Source: Rhizobium sp. FY34
GTDB taxonomy: Bacteria > Pseudomonadota > Alphaproteobacteria > Rhizobiales > Rhizobiaceae
Length of the DNA: 64,000 nucleotides
Assembly: GCF_005222845.1 (NCBI RefSeq)
Contig: NZ_STFZ01000014.1
Span: 171,784 to 235,783 of the forward strand
Reading direction: 5' to 3'
Made by a program: the position numbers and the translations under genes. The notes beneath the pieces are model-generated. The model had not been told where the DNA came from, searched no databases, and saw only the letters and a program-made list of their open reading frames with translations. Below, piece by piece: positions 43,182-53,574 of this stretch. Within the stretch, counting starts at the first letter, position 1, and each line of letters opens with the position of its first letter.

Positions 43182-45483
43182 TCTCGCAGTTCTGACTGCC
43201 GTTCTTTTGGGTGGCGTGGTGCATGCTGCACTGGCTGATGCCGATACCTCTCTTTTGACCGGTCAGGCGGATGCGGCGCCTGAGCTGGCTCAATCCACCC
43301 AGCCGGGGGACAGCAGTTCGTCCCAAAAGATCTTGCCGTTTGTGCAATCCGCCTCGCAAATGCGCCTGACCGGCGAGGATGACACGCGCCGCCTGCACGT
43401 CTATCTGGCGGCTGATCAGGCGAAGGCTGCGGGCTTTGTCCGCATCGCCTATACCAATGCGGTTTCCGTTCTGCCGGATGGTGCAACGCTCTCTGTCAGC
43501 GTCAATGACACGGCGGTTTCATCGCTGCCGATCCGTTCGCCGCAAGGATTGACGACGCATGATGTGAAGATTGATGCGAAGCTGCTGCATGCGGGATGGA
43601 ACACGATCACGCTAAGGGCGCGCCAGCACCACCGCGTCGATTGCTCCATGGAGGCGGTCTACGAGCTCTGGACCCAGATCGATCCGGTTCAAAGCGGTTT
43701 CGTGACGCAGGCCAAGGTGTCCAGCGCCGATCCGTCCATCCTGATGTCTGCCGGAAGAACCGACACTGGCCTGACGGAATTGCGGGTCATCGGCCCGACA
43801 GGTGCGACGGAGGCCATGGCGCGGCAATCGCTACCGGTTATCCAGTCGCTGGCACTTCTTTTGGGGCGGGACGATATCAAGGTCGTCTTTGCCGAAGCGG
43901 CAAGCGGCAAGCCCGGCATCGAGCTCTATATGGGCGATCCGGCGGGCAAGCTGCAATCGCCGGAGGCCCGCAGTATACTGAGCACAGCGCCTGCCGGCCT
44001 TTCCCAGCAGGATCTCGGCAATGGGCGCATTCGCGTCGTGTTGCGCGGCGCCTCGGAACAAGCCATGGCAACGGCCCTTGTGCAGGCCATCAATGGTCCC
44101 TTCCAGCCAGTGATGATCGGTGCCAAGGCGCTGGCGCAGACCTCGCACATCATGGCGGACAAACCCGGTCGCACGAGCCTGGGAGCGCTCGGTCACTCGG
44201 CTGATGCCTTTGCCGGACGGCTGTTTCGTACGAGCGTCGAGATTGTCATGCCGGAAGATTTTTATCCGGGCGATTATGCGGCGGTCAACATGCGGCTGAG
44301 TGCAGCTACGGCACCAAAACTGCTGCCCGGCGCGCAGCTTGTGGTGCGCGTCAACGAAAAGGCCGTGACGAGCCATTCGCTATATGCGGCAGATGGCGTA
44401 ACTCTGCGCGACAAATCCATCGATCTACCGCTGCGGGCCTTCCATCCCGGTATCAACAAGGTGGATGTGCTGGCCGAATTGCCGCGCGAAGATGACAAAG
44501 CCTGCGACCTTGCCGCGCGCGACGAGGAGCGGCCGCGCTTCCTGCTCCTGTCCGAGACGAGCTTCGACATCCCCTCGCTTGCCCGTGCGGGACGTCTGCC
44601 GGATCTTGCAGCCTTTGCCGGGCGTGGCTACCCGTTCAACCGGCAGGACAAGGTTCAGCTCTTTGTGGAGCGCGCGAGCCCCGCGCAGCTGAGCGTGGCC
44701 GCGACGCTTCTGGTGCGGCTGGCGCTTGGCGCCCAACATCCCGTTTCCACGAACCTGCGCATCGGTGCGCCCGGCGCAGATCTGGCCGGCACGGCGCTTG
44801 TGGTTGGAACCGACGATCCGTCCATGGCGGAACTGGATGGCAAGAGCCTGCGAGCAGCCCGCTTTGCCTCTGCCGGGTTCGACAGCGTGACGACAGGATC
44901 GGTTGCCAGTACGCAAGCCATTCCGGGTTCGAATGCGGGCGCCGACATGCAGATGCTGCTGCAGGCCTTCCAGGATAAGACAGCTGACGAGCGCGGTGAT
45001 CCTTCCGTTGTGGCTCGTGTCATGGACGGGCTGCAACGCGCATCCGACATGGTCAACAGCTGGCTTGAATACCGGGATGTTGCCGATCAGCCGCCGCATT
45101 TGAAGGCGTCCGAGGCTCTGGCGACGATCGTGCAGACCGGCAACGGTGCTCTCTCCTCGACTGTGACCACAGTCAGCGCAGCCAATGAAGATGACCTTCA
45201 GCAGGGTGTCGATGCCCTGACGGAGCCATCGGCCTGGAACACGTTGCGGGGTGGTTCCGCGCTGGTGCGACGCTCGGATCTTGCCGTCGTCAGCATTCAG
45301 CCATCCGCCTACAGCTTCTACCCTCTGACGGATACCAGCCTTGGCAATCTGCGTCGGCTGGCGGCTGCCTGGTTGTCCGATCATTTCATCGTCTATGTCG
45401 GCCTCATCCTCCTGCTGATCGGCAGCTTCGGCCTCTGGCTCGGCTATATCGTTCCCCGCAAAGGTGTGAGGACTGTTCCATGA
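43174..45483 (+). CDS. bcsB: cellulose synthase periplasmic subunit BcsB
   Basis: This 769-residue protein has a signal peptide (AVLTAVLLGGVVHAALAD), a large periplasmic region with two carbohydrate-binding/flavodoxin-like repeats, and one C-terminal anchor helix (FIVYVGLILLLIGSFGLWLG). It guides the nascent glucan through the periplasm and completes the catalytic BcsA-BcsB complex. It overlaps bcsA and the next gene (ATGA), indicating tight coupling. Confidence 0.93.
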   Translation: MRNLAVLTAVLLGGVVHAALADADTSLLTGQADAAPELAQSTQPGDSSSSQKILPFVQSASQMRLTGEDDTRRLHVYLAADQAKAAGFVRIAYTNAVSVLPDGATLSVSVNDTAVSSLPIRSPQGLTTHDVKIDAKLLHAGWNTITLRARQHHRVDCSMEAVYELWTQIDPVQSGFVTQAKVSSADPSILMSAGRTDTGLTELRVIGPTGATEAMARQSLPVIQSLALLLGRDDIKVVFAEAASGKPGIELYMGDPAGKLQSPEARSILSTAPAGLSQQDLGNGRIRVVLRGASEQAMATALVQAINGPFQPVMIGAKALAQTSHIMADKPGRTSLGALGHSADAFAGRLFRTSVEIVMPEDFYPGDYAAVNMRLSAATAPKLLPGAQLVVRVNEKAVTSHSLYAADGVTLRDKSIDLPLRAFHPGINKVDVLAELPREDDKACDLAARDEERPRFLLLSETSFDIPSLARAGRLPDLAAFAGRGYPFNRQDKVQLFVERASPAQLSVAATLLVRLALGAQHPVSTNLRIGAPGADLAGTALVVGTDDPSMAELDGKSLRAARFASAGFDSVTTGSVASTQAIPGSNAGADMQMLLQAFQDKTADERGDPSVVARVMDGLQRASDMVNSWLEYRDVADQPPHLKASEALATIVQTGNGALSSTVTTVSAANEDDLQQGVDALTEPSAWNTLRGGSALVRRSDLAVVSIQPSAYSFYPLTDTSLGNLRRLAAAWLSDHFIVYVGLILLLIGSFGLWLGYIVPRKGVRTVP

Positions 45484-47516
45484 TATCGCCCAAGATGATC
45501 CTGTCGCGTCAGCTGTCGATGACGCTGGTGCTGACCCTGCTGGCGCAAGGGGCTTGCGCCGAAACCCTGCTGCCGTTGCAAAGCATGCCGCCCCAGCAAC
45601 CGGCAGCCGGCGAGAGCAAGGCAGTTTCGGATGGGCCGGATGCGGTGGAACTGGCCGCCCTTTATTATTATGTGCGGCAGGGCGAGAAGCAGCGCGTCGA
45701 GCGGGAGATCCAGCGGATCGGTCTGAAGTTTCCGCAGTTTGTCGTGCCGGATGATCTCTATCAGCCGGCAGACGAGAAGAAGGTCGACGAAAGCTCGCTT
45801 TGGCGCGCCTACGAAAACGACGATTATGACGCAATCGAGCGGGAGATCACGAGGCTTGCCACGGCCAATCCGGGCTGGGAGCCTTCTGTCGATTTTCGCG
45901 AGAAGCTGGAGCGTCGCAAACTGCGCTACGACATGACAACGGCAAGCGAGGCGAAGAACTGGTCCGATGTGATTGCAGCCGGCAAGGATCTCGATCCGAA
46001 GACGGAGACGGAGGTCGATCTTCTCTGGATGCTGATCGATGCCTATAAAGGCAGCGACATGGCAACCGCGGCAGCGCCGATCTATCGCGGCATCCTGTTT
46101 CGGCCGGCAGAACAGCGGCTGAGCGATGATGTGATCCTGACGACGCTGCAAAAGGCGGTGGAAGATTTCCCGGCATCCGAATTGCGCCAGGTCATGCGGC
46201 TTGTCGCCCCCTCCCCTGAACTCAGCAGCCGCATGCAGGGTCTATCGCTTGATCTCATGCGGCGCGACATTGCCGATTATGCGGCGGGACGTGCGGACGC
46301 CACGGAACCAGCACCCGTCACGCTGCTGACCATTCGCCGGTCAGCCGATGCGACCGGCGGCGAAAAGGACCAGCTTCTGCTCGGTTGGTACTATCTGAAG
46401 GCCAAGCAGAACAAGGAGGCCGAAGCCTGGTTCAGCCGGTCATTGCAAGCGGCTCCATCCACCGAAGCCCTGAAAGGGCTGGTTCTGGCGCTGACCGCCG
46501 AAGGGCGCAATGAGGATGCCTTCCGCAGCGTGGTCTCTCATCTGGAGCTTGCGGCGGCAGATTGGGAGAGTTTTCTGCCCAGTCTCTCCTTCGCCTTCCA
46601 GGCGGGTGAACGCTCCGCCGTGGAGCCGGAGGTCGCCAAGGCCTATGCGCAGGCGATCCAGTCGGCCCAGTCGCCGGAAAACGCCGAGATTCTCGGTTGG
46701 TATGCTTATAATTCCCGCCAGTTCGAGGGGGCCGCCGCCTGGTTCGGCAAATCCTTCGAATGGAAACCTTCAGCTGGCAGCCTGAAGGGGCTGGCGCTGA
46801 CGCTGATCCAGCAGAAGGATCGCAGCGGGCTCGATCAGCTGAAAATCCGTCATGAAAGCGCCTATCCGCAGGTTTTCGCAGAGCTGAAAACGGCTGCGGC
46901 TCCCTCGGGCGTCAAGGGGCAGGCCGTCGGCGAGCCGTCGCATCAGGCGCCGCCGCGCTATCTGGCCAGTTTCCTCGCCAAGCGCTACGGCGATTGCGTC
47001 ACTGATCTGGCACGTCTGGAGGCCCGCAAGAGCCTGAGCCCTGATGAACAGTTGACGCGTGGCTGGTGCATGCTGGGGCTTGAACGTCTTGCCGAAGCGC
47101 GCAAGGCCTTCGAGGCAGCCCTGCCCGCCAGTGGCGGCAAGGGGGATGACGCAGCATATGGGCTGGGGCTTACTCTGCTTGCGGCAAAGCTGACGGATGA
47201 CGCGGATGCACTTCTGTCGCGCCACAACCTGACGCCGGCCCGCGAACGCGAACTGCGCTCGGAAATCCTCTGGCAACGCGCCCGCACGGCCTTTGACCAG
47301 AAGCAGTATCCGCAGGTTCTATCTGCCTTGAACCAGCGTCTGCAGATTGCGCCGGAAACGGTCGGCATGAGCCAGATGCGGGCCTGGACACATTACCATC
47401 TCGGCAATCTTGGCCAGTCGAAGGCCATCTTCACCGAGCTGAACAAGGTGGTGCAGGACCCGGCCAATCAGCGCGGATTGACCTCCATCAACGAAAGAGC
47501 GGGAATTTACCGGTGA
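45480..47516 (+). CDS. TPR-repeat cellulose biosynthesis protein (BcsK-like)
   Basis: This 678-residue exported protein has a signal peptide (LSMTLVLTLLAQGACAE) and many helical tetratricopeptide-like repeats, for example LLLGWYYLKAKQNKEAEAW and EILGWYAYNSRQFEGAAAWF. There is no C-terminal beta-barrel like that of BcsC, so it cannot form the outer-membrane pore by itself. In rhizobial operons that lack bcsC a TPR protein, called BcsK in some schemes, takes this place. It overlaps bcsB and the next gene by four bases each. Confidence 0.8.
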   Translation: MISPKMILSRQLSMTLVLTLLAQGACAETLLPLQSMPPQQPAAGESKAVSDGPDAVELAALYYYVRQGEKQRVEREIQRIGLKFPQFVVPDDLYQPADEKKVDESSLWRAYENDDYDAIEREITRLATANPGWEPSVDFREKLERRKLRYDMTTASEAKNWSDVIAAGKDLDPKTETEVDLLWMLIDAYKGSDMATAAAPIYRGILFRPAEQRLSDDVILTTLQKAVEDFPASELRQVMRLVAPSPELSSRMQGLSLDLMRRDIADYAAGRADATEPAPVTLLTIRRSADATGGEKDQLLLGWYYLKAKQNKEAEAWFSRSLQAAPSTEALKGLVLALTAEGRNEDAFRSVVSHLELAAADWESFLPSLSFAFQAGERSAVEPEVAKAYAQAIQSAQSPENAEILGWYAYNSRQFEGAAAWFGKSFEWKPSAGSLKGLALTLIQQKDRSGLDQLKIRHESAYPQVFAELKTAAAPSGVKGQAVGEPSHQAPPRYLASFLAKRYGDCVTDLARLEARKSLSPDEQLTRGWCMLGLERLAEARKAFEAALPASGGKGDDAAYGLGLTLLAAKLTDDADALLSRHNLTPARERELRSEILWQRARTAFDQKQYPQVLSALNQRLQIAPETVGMSQMRAWTHYHLGNLGQSKAIFTELNKVVQDPANQRGLTSINERAGIYR

Positions 47517-48319
47517 AGATCTGGCCCTTGGTTCTTGTCCTCCTTGCCCCATTAACGGGCTGTGTCACCGAAAACGATCCCTGGCTGACAAAGAGCGCCG
47601 GCGGGCTGCCCATGACTGGAGCAGAAGGCGGCGCCAACCGCTCACTTGCGCCCGATCTTGCCTCTGTACGGCTATCCGGCATCGGCGACAGGCCGATCTC
47701 GGTCCGCCGTCTGACGGGTGAAAGCACGGTGACGCAGCAGGTGATCTACCCCAATCACACGGCCTCTTCCGGCGAAAACATGCTGACCATCGAGACGGGA
47801 CCGGCAGGTCTTGACCGCTTGCGCCGAGCTCCGACAAAGGCGGAACTTGCACAACAGATGCACAGCGCCTTTGCCAATGTGCCGATGCGCATCGATGAGA
47901 CCTTGCGGCAGAACGCCTTTGGCCCCTATGGCGTGGCAACCGGCGCACTTCCAGGCGGCGGAGCTTGCGTCTACGCCTGGCAGGCGATTGCCGAATGGCG
48001 CGATCTCGACGGCAAGAGCGGCCAGGCGGCCAGCATTCGCCTGCGCCACTGCGATCCGCATGCCTCGCGCGAAAGCCTGGCCAACCTTCTATCGACACTG
48101 ACGCGGAATGGCGGTGCCTATGGTTATTCCGCCGGTGAAGCCAGCGACGTGTCGCAGACTGTGCGGCAAGATGCGGCAAGCCCAGCTGTGGCCGCATCTT
48201 CAACATCCCCCGTGCGGCGCAGTGTTTCAGCATCGCACCGTGTGACCAAACAGCAGGCCGCGCCGGTTGCGGATGTGGTGGGCGCAAAGCCGGTCAGCAT
48301 TCCACTACCCGACAATTGA
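47513..48319 (+). CDS. bcsN: cellulose biosynthesis lipoprotein, BcsN-like
   Basis: This 268-residue lipoprotein has the lipobox LVLLAPLTGC near residue 17. The body carries SLAPDLASVRLSGIGDRPISV and a Cys-containing centre (GGACVYAWQAI, RLRHCDP). It fits the BcsN family found only in alphaproteobacterial cellulose operons; its function is unclear. The start is a GTG at 47513 that overlaps the stop of the TPR gene (GTGA). The low-complexity C-terminus is Ala/Ser/Val-rich. Confidence 0.78.
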   Translation: MKIWPLVLVLLAPLTGCVTENDPWLTKSAGGLPMTGAEGGANRSLAPDLASVRLSGIGDRPISVRRLTGESTVTQQVIYPNHTASSGENMLTIETGPAGLDRLRRAPTKAELAQQMHSAFANVPMRIDETLRQNAFGPYGVATGALPGGGACVYAWQAIAEWRDLDGKSGQAASIRLRHCDPHASRESLANLLSTLTRNGGAYGYSAGEASDVSQTVRQDAASPAVAASSTSPVRRSVSASHRVTKQQAAPVADVVGAKPVSIPLPDN

Positions 48320-48323
48320 TTGG

Positions 48324-49367
48324 TTAATTCTGAAGCGCCTTGCAGGCCTTGGCATTCTGCGGTCGGTCCAGCGAGGCGCGCAGGCCGGCAAGCTGCGGCC
48401 GGTCGCCAGTGGCGGTCGGCTGGATGTTGAGCGCCTCCTCGGCTGGCCAGAAATCGCCGCCTGCCCAATAGGCCCAGCCGATCCATACATCGCTGTTCTT
48501 GTCGATGCTCTGCGTCATCTGCTGGGCGGTCTGGATGCAGGCGGGCGCTCGGGTCACGCCGAATTCACCCATATAGGCCTGCCGGCCCTGTTGTCTTAAC
48601 CAGGTCGACAGTTTGTCGATGGCTGCAAGGGCATCAGCCGCCCGGCTGCAATTGTCTTTCTTGCCGGAGAAATCCTCGTCGAAATACTGGTGCAGCTCAT
48701 AGGCGAAGTGATCGGCCGGGTCCTTGACGTTCAGCATCACGGAGGCGTTCGATCCGCCATACCAGTCATCGAACCAGCTATGCGCACCGGTCCATGCCGT
48801 GCCCGGCACAAGGATGAGGTTTTGCCGGGAGACGCGCCGAATGGCGGAAATCGCGCCATTGGCGGCGGTCAGCCAATCGGATGCCGGCATGTCATGTGGT
48901 TCGTTCATCAGGCCGAAGATGACGCCCTGATCCTGCCCGAACTGTTTTGCCAGCCGCTCCCACAGATCCTCGAAACTTTTCACCGGCACGGCGGTCGAGC
49001 CGATCAACTGGCCATTGTAGCGCGCATAGTTATGCGGATCGAGGATGACCTTCAGGCCGAGCACGCGCATGCGACGCACGCTTTCCGTGAGAAGCGCCAG
49101 TTCTTCCACGTCGAAGGGCTGTGACAATTTTGGTTGCAGCCGTTCCCACAGAAACGGCAGGCGCACGCTGTTGAACCCCTGCTGCGCGAAATAGGCAATG
49201 GTCTTTTCAGTCGGATAGAGATGGCTCTCGCCATGCTTGCCGGGCGGCGTGCCGAATTCCGCGCCGGCAAGGTTGATGCCTCGCAGACATGAGGCGGTGC
49301 CCTCTGCAAGAACCGGCGATGCCGTGGAGAGCATCAAAACGCCCGTGACCAGATGCCTGAAACTCAT
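48324..49367 (-). CDS. GH5 endoglucanase of the cellulose locus
   Basis: This 347-residue secreted enzyme has a signal peptide (LVTGVLMLSTASPVLAE) and a glycoside hydrolase family 5 barrel: the acid in FGLMNEPHD (Glu156) and the nucleophile in YMGEFGV (Glu268), with FNSVRLPFLWERLQP near the start. It faces bcsN with 4 bases between the stops. Cellulose operons usually carry a GH8 endoglucanase (BcsZ); a GH5 enzyme takes that role here, as in Agrobacterium celC-like loci. It likely trims glucan chains during secretion. Confidence 0.92.
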   Translation of the reverse strand: MSFRHLVTGVLMLSTASPVLAEGTASCLRGINLAGAEFGTPPGKHGESHLYPTEKTIAYFAQQGFNSVRLPFLWERLQPKLSQPFDVEELALLTESVRRMRVLGLKVILDPHNYARYNGQLIGSTAVPVKSFEDLWERLAKQFGQDQGVIFGLMNEPHDMPASDWLTAANGAISAIRRVSRQNLILVPGTAWTGAHSWFDDWYGGSNASVMLNVKDPADHFAYELHQYFDEDFSGKKDNCSRAADALAAIDKLSTWLRQQGRQAYMGEFGVTRAPACIQTAQQMTQSIDKNSDVWIGWAYWAGGDFWPAEEALNIQPTATGDRPQLAGLRASLDRPQNAKACKALQN

Positions 49368-49475
49368 CGCCGCCTCGTTTTATGCCGCTTGCCTGCCGGT
49401 TTGGATCCGGCGATCGACAATCATCTTTAGGGTCAGGCAGGAAGGCTCGCAAGGGAGCGGCGAGCCTTGTGAACT

Positions 49476-50633
49476 TCAGGCGCCGACATCCAGCGACACC
49501 AGAAGATTGGCCAAGAGCGCCGTGCGTGGCGCAATGCTGCTGACGAGAATATGCTCCTCGAACGTATGGGCGCCTGCCCCATCGGCGCCCAGCCCGTCCA
49601 GTGTCGGCACGCCAAGTGCTGCGGTAAAATTGCCGTCCGATCCTCCGCCTGTCGCCATGCCTTCCAGCGTGATGCCGAGTTTAGCGGCGATGGCGGCTGT
49701 TCGGTCAAACAGCGCCCGACCTTCACCGCTCTGGGCAAAGGGCGGGCGGTTCAGCCCACCGCTCATCTCGAAACGGATGTCGGGGTCTTCAGGCTGCATG
49801 GCTTCGATCTTGCCGATCACTTCGGCAGCCGTTGCCGCATCCGGCAGGCGAAGATCAAGCTGCAGGCGGCATTCGGCCGGCACGGTATTGCGCCCGGTGC
49901 CGCCTTCGATCGTGCCGGTCGTCACCGTGATCCCGCGCGCCGGGTCATTGAGGGCTTCCAGTTGAAGTACCAGTTGTGCTGCGGCGCGGATGGCCGAGCG
50001 TCCATCCAGAGGCCGCACGCCGGCATGGGCTGCGCGTCCACGCACCGTGATATCGAACATGCCGACGCCCTTGCGGGCCGTGACGATCTTGCCACCATCG
50101 CGCGCCGGTTCCACCACCAGCGCATAGGCCGCGTCGGCGGCCAGGCGCTCGATGGCGGGTCGCGAGCTTGGCGATCCCACTTCTTCATCCGAGACGATCA
50201 GCAGATCGACGGGCAGATGCGTGCCCGCCTGCGCGGCAAGCCGCATGGCCTCTACGGCCATCAGTACCCCGGCTTTCATATCGTAAATCCCCGGCCCATA
50301 GAGCCGGTCGCCATCCTGGCGTAGCGGCAGTTTCTCATTGATCGTGCCATGGGCATGCACCGTATCGAGATGCGCAAGGATCAGGATGCTTTTGGTATTG
50401 GCGCCCTCTGCGCGCGGCGTGCGCACAATCAGCAGGTCGCCATAGGAAAGCGTGCCGGCAAGTCGCTCCGTTGCGAGCCCTGCAGCACCGGCATAGGCTT
50501 CCACATGGTCCACCAGCCGTGTCACGGCCGCTGCATCCTGACTTGGCGTTTCCATCTCGACCCAGAGGCGAAGTTCGGCCAGCATGGCGTGAAGATCGAT
50601 ATGGTCGGGCGTGATGGGCAGTGTCATCGGCAT
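49476..50633 (-). CDS. M20-family metallopeptidase (glutamate carboxypeptidase type)
   Basis: This 385-residue zinc hydrolase has metal-binding motifs ILAHLDTVHAHG and YDMKAGVLMAVEAM, catalytic Glu-Glu in VSDEEVGS, and the later GGGSDGNFTAAL and GAGAHTFEEH. A dimerisation domain lies between. I start at the ATG at 50633 (MPMTLP); an in-frame TTG at 50654 is the alternative. It resembles carboxypeptidase G2 and other N-acyl amino acid hydrolases. It lies just downstream of pcaB, but the 94-base gap and its function suggest an independent gene. Confidence 0.88.
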   Translation of the reverse strand: MPMTLPITPDHIDLHAMLAELRLWVEMETPSQDAAAVTRLVDHVEAYAGAAGLATERLAGTLSYGDLLIVRTPRAEGANTKSILILAHLDTVHAHGTINEKLPLRQDGDRLYGPGIYDMKAGVLMAVEAMRLAAQAGTHLPVDLLIVSDEEVGSPSSRPAIERLAADAAYALVVEPARDGGKIVTARKGVGMFDITVRGRAAHAGVRPLDGRSAIRAAAQLVLQLEALNDPARGITVTTGTIEGGTGRNTVPAECRLQLDLRLPDAATAAEVIGKIEAMQPEDPDIRFEMSGGLNRPPFAQSGEGRALFDRTAAIAAKLGITLEGMATGGGSDGNFTAALGVPTLDGLGADGAGAHTFEEHILVSSIAPRTALLANLLVSLDVGA

Positions 50634-50727
50634 GCGGTCTTTCGGTGCGAGCAAATCGGATACTCCGTCCTAGCACCTTCCGCGTGGCGACTGTAGAGCC
50701 ACGTATTGCCCGTCAGCCAAAGTCTTT

Positions 50728-51789
50728 TCAGCCCTCTTGCCGGCCAAGCGACTGGATCTTGGACACGAGATCGAGCGCCAGCCGCAGCGAAACGCCGGTT
50801 GCCATGGCCATGGAAGGCAGCAGCATCCATTCCAGCGTCCAGGCAGCGCCCGAGCGTTCCTGTTCATGCACCATGGACTGGTGCATGCCCGAGACTTGGA
50901 CTGCATTGTAGCGGGCAAGCGAAACCAGCGCTTCAGCGGCCACCGGGTTCTGCTTGTGCGCCATGGCCGATGAACCGCCGCCGCCCGACAGGGTGATCTC
51001 GCCACCCATCTGGGCCAGCAGTGCGACATCCTGGCCCATTTTTCCAAGGCTGCCGCTTATCAGCGAAAACAGATCGGCGATTTCCACCATGATATCGCGC
51101 TGGCTCTGCCATTGCGGCTGGTCGACGAGGCCGAGATGGGTGGCAAGCCTCTGCCGGACTTCGGACGCCTTGTCGCCCAATCTATCAAGTGTGCCGGCCG
51201 CGCCGCCAAATTGGACGGGAAGCCCTGCGGCCAGAAGGGCATCAAGCCGTGCCCTATGCCTTGAAATCGGCAGCGACCAGGACTGGATACGGTCTGCAAC
51301 GGTGATGGGAATGGCGGCCTGCATGCGCGTATGGCCCATCAGACTGTGCGCACCAAAGCGCGCGTCGAGTTCATGAAGCTGCTGCTCCAGCTCGCTCAGG
51401 CGATTGGAAAAGAGAGACAGGACACCTTTCAGGCGCAGGATCAGGCTCGTATCGATGACATCCTGGCTGGTTGCGCCCAGATGGACGTGCTGGGCGTCGT
51501 CACCGCCGACGGCACCCCTCAATTGCTTGACCAGTTCGACCACGACGACGCCATCCTTGGCAACGCCATGGCGAAGGCCGGACATGTCCGGCCGGAAACT
51601 GCCGCAGGTCTTGTCGATCTGCCGCGCAGCCTCCGCCGGGATAAGGCCCGCTTCGCCCTCGGCCAGCGCAAGTGCTCTCTCGAATGCCAGCATGGCTGCG
51701 ATATCGGCCTGGGCTGCAAAGAGCGCGCCGGTCTCCTCGTCACCGAGGAGGCCGGACAGAAACGGATGGTCGAAGGCAAAGATGCTCAT
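50728..51789 (-). CDS. pcaB: 3-carboxy-cis,cis-muconate cycloisomerase
   Basis: This 353-residue fumarase/aspartase-superfamily enzyme converts 3-carboxy-cis,cis-muconate, the ring-cleavage product, to 4-carboxymuconolactone. The signature GGGGSSAMAHKQNPVAAE is clear, and the N-terminal region has VELVKQLRGAVGG and HLGATSQDVIDT. It is slightly shorter than some PcaB proteins (about 350-450). It is the last gene of pcaDCHGB, 8 bases after pcaG. Confidence 0.93.
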   Translation of the reverse strand: MSIFAFDHPFLSGLLGDEETGALFAAQADIAAMLAFERALALAEGEAGLIPAEAARQIDKTCGSFRPDMSGLRHGVAKDGVVVVELVKQLRGAVGGDDAQHVHLGATSQDVIDTSLILRLKGVLSLFSNRLSELEQQLHELDARFGAHSLMGHTRMQAAIPITVADRIQSWSLPISRHRARLDALLAAGLPVQFGGAAGTLDRLGDKASEVRQRLATHLGLVDQPQWQSQRDIMVEIADLFSLISGSLGKMGQDVALLAQMGGEITLSGGGGSSAMAHKQNPVAAEALVSLARYNAVQVSGMHQSMVHEQERSGAAWTLEWMLLPSMAMATGVSLRLALDLVSKIQSLGRQEG

Positions 51790-51797
51790 GTCGTCTT

Positions 51798-52415
51798 TCA
51801 GATGTCGAAGAATACGGTTTCGTGTTCGCCCTGAAGGTGGATGTCAAAGGTGACGACGTCACCCTCGCGCTTGCCGATCAGGGTTGGAACACGCACCCGG
51901 TGCTCGATCCGGCCAAGGATCGGATCTTGCGCGTTTGCAGCTTCCTCGTCGGAAAAATACATGCGCGTGTGCAGGCCGATATTGATGCCACGGGCCACCA
52001 CCCAGAGCGTCACATGCGGTGCCATCGGGCGACCGTCGTTGAAGGGCACGCTGCCGGGCTTGATCGTCTCGAAGACGAATTCGCCGGTGACCATGTCTGC
52101 CGGGCAACGGCCCCAGCCGAAGAAGTTCGGATCGGCGGCCCCGCGGGTTTCAGACGGGCTGTTGTAGAAGCCGTTGGCATCCGCCTGCCAGATTTCGACC
52201 ATCGCATCCTTCAGCGGCGTGCCCGAGCCATCGATGACCCGGCCCTTGATCGTCACGCGTTCGCCGCGCGTCTTGTCGTTGGCCATCGGGCCGGAGCCGA
52301 GATCGGTCTCATAGACGCCGTGGATGCCGGTGAAATTCGGCGTGCAACCGATATGCACATAGGGGCCTGCCGTCTGCGAGGCCGATTCTTTCAGGTAGTT
52401 GAGCGGCTGTACCAT
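51798..52415 (-). CDS. pcaG: protocatechuate 3,4-dioxygenase alpha subunit
   Basis: This 205-residue subunit of the intradiol ring-cleaving dioxygenase contributes to the active site but lacks the iron ligands of PcaH. Family patterns are SASQTAGPYVHIG and GVPLKDAMVEIWQADANG-like GTPLKDAMVEIWQADANGF. I start at the ATG at 52415, preceded by AAGGAGG and one base after the pcaH stop; the frame back to 52463 is inside pcaH. Confidence 0.94.
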   Translation of the reverse strand: MVQPLNYLKESASQTAGPYVHIGCTPNFTGIHGVYETDLGSGPMANDKTRGERVTIKGRVIDGSGTPLKDAMVEIWQADANGFYNSPSETRGAADPNFFGWGRCPADMVTGEFVFETIKPGSVPFNDGRPMAPHVTLWVVARGINIGLHTRMYFSDEEAANAQDPILGRIEHRVRVPTLIGKREGDVVTFDIHLQGEHETVFFDI

Positions 52416-52416
52416 G

Positions 52417-53573
<1,157 letters not shown>

Positions 53574-53574
53574 G

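Noticed and set aside
44425-45834. 469-codon open frame opposite bcsB and the TPR-protein gene
   Set aside because: It crosses two genes in antisense and has only low-complexity Arg/Pro/Ala sequence.
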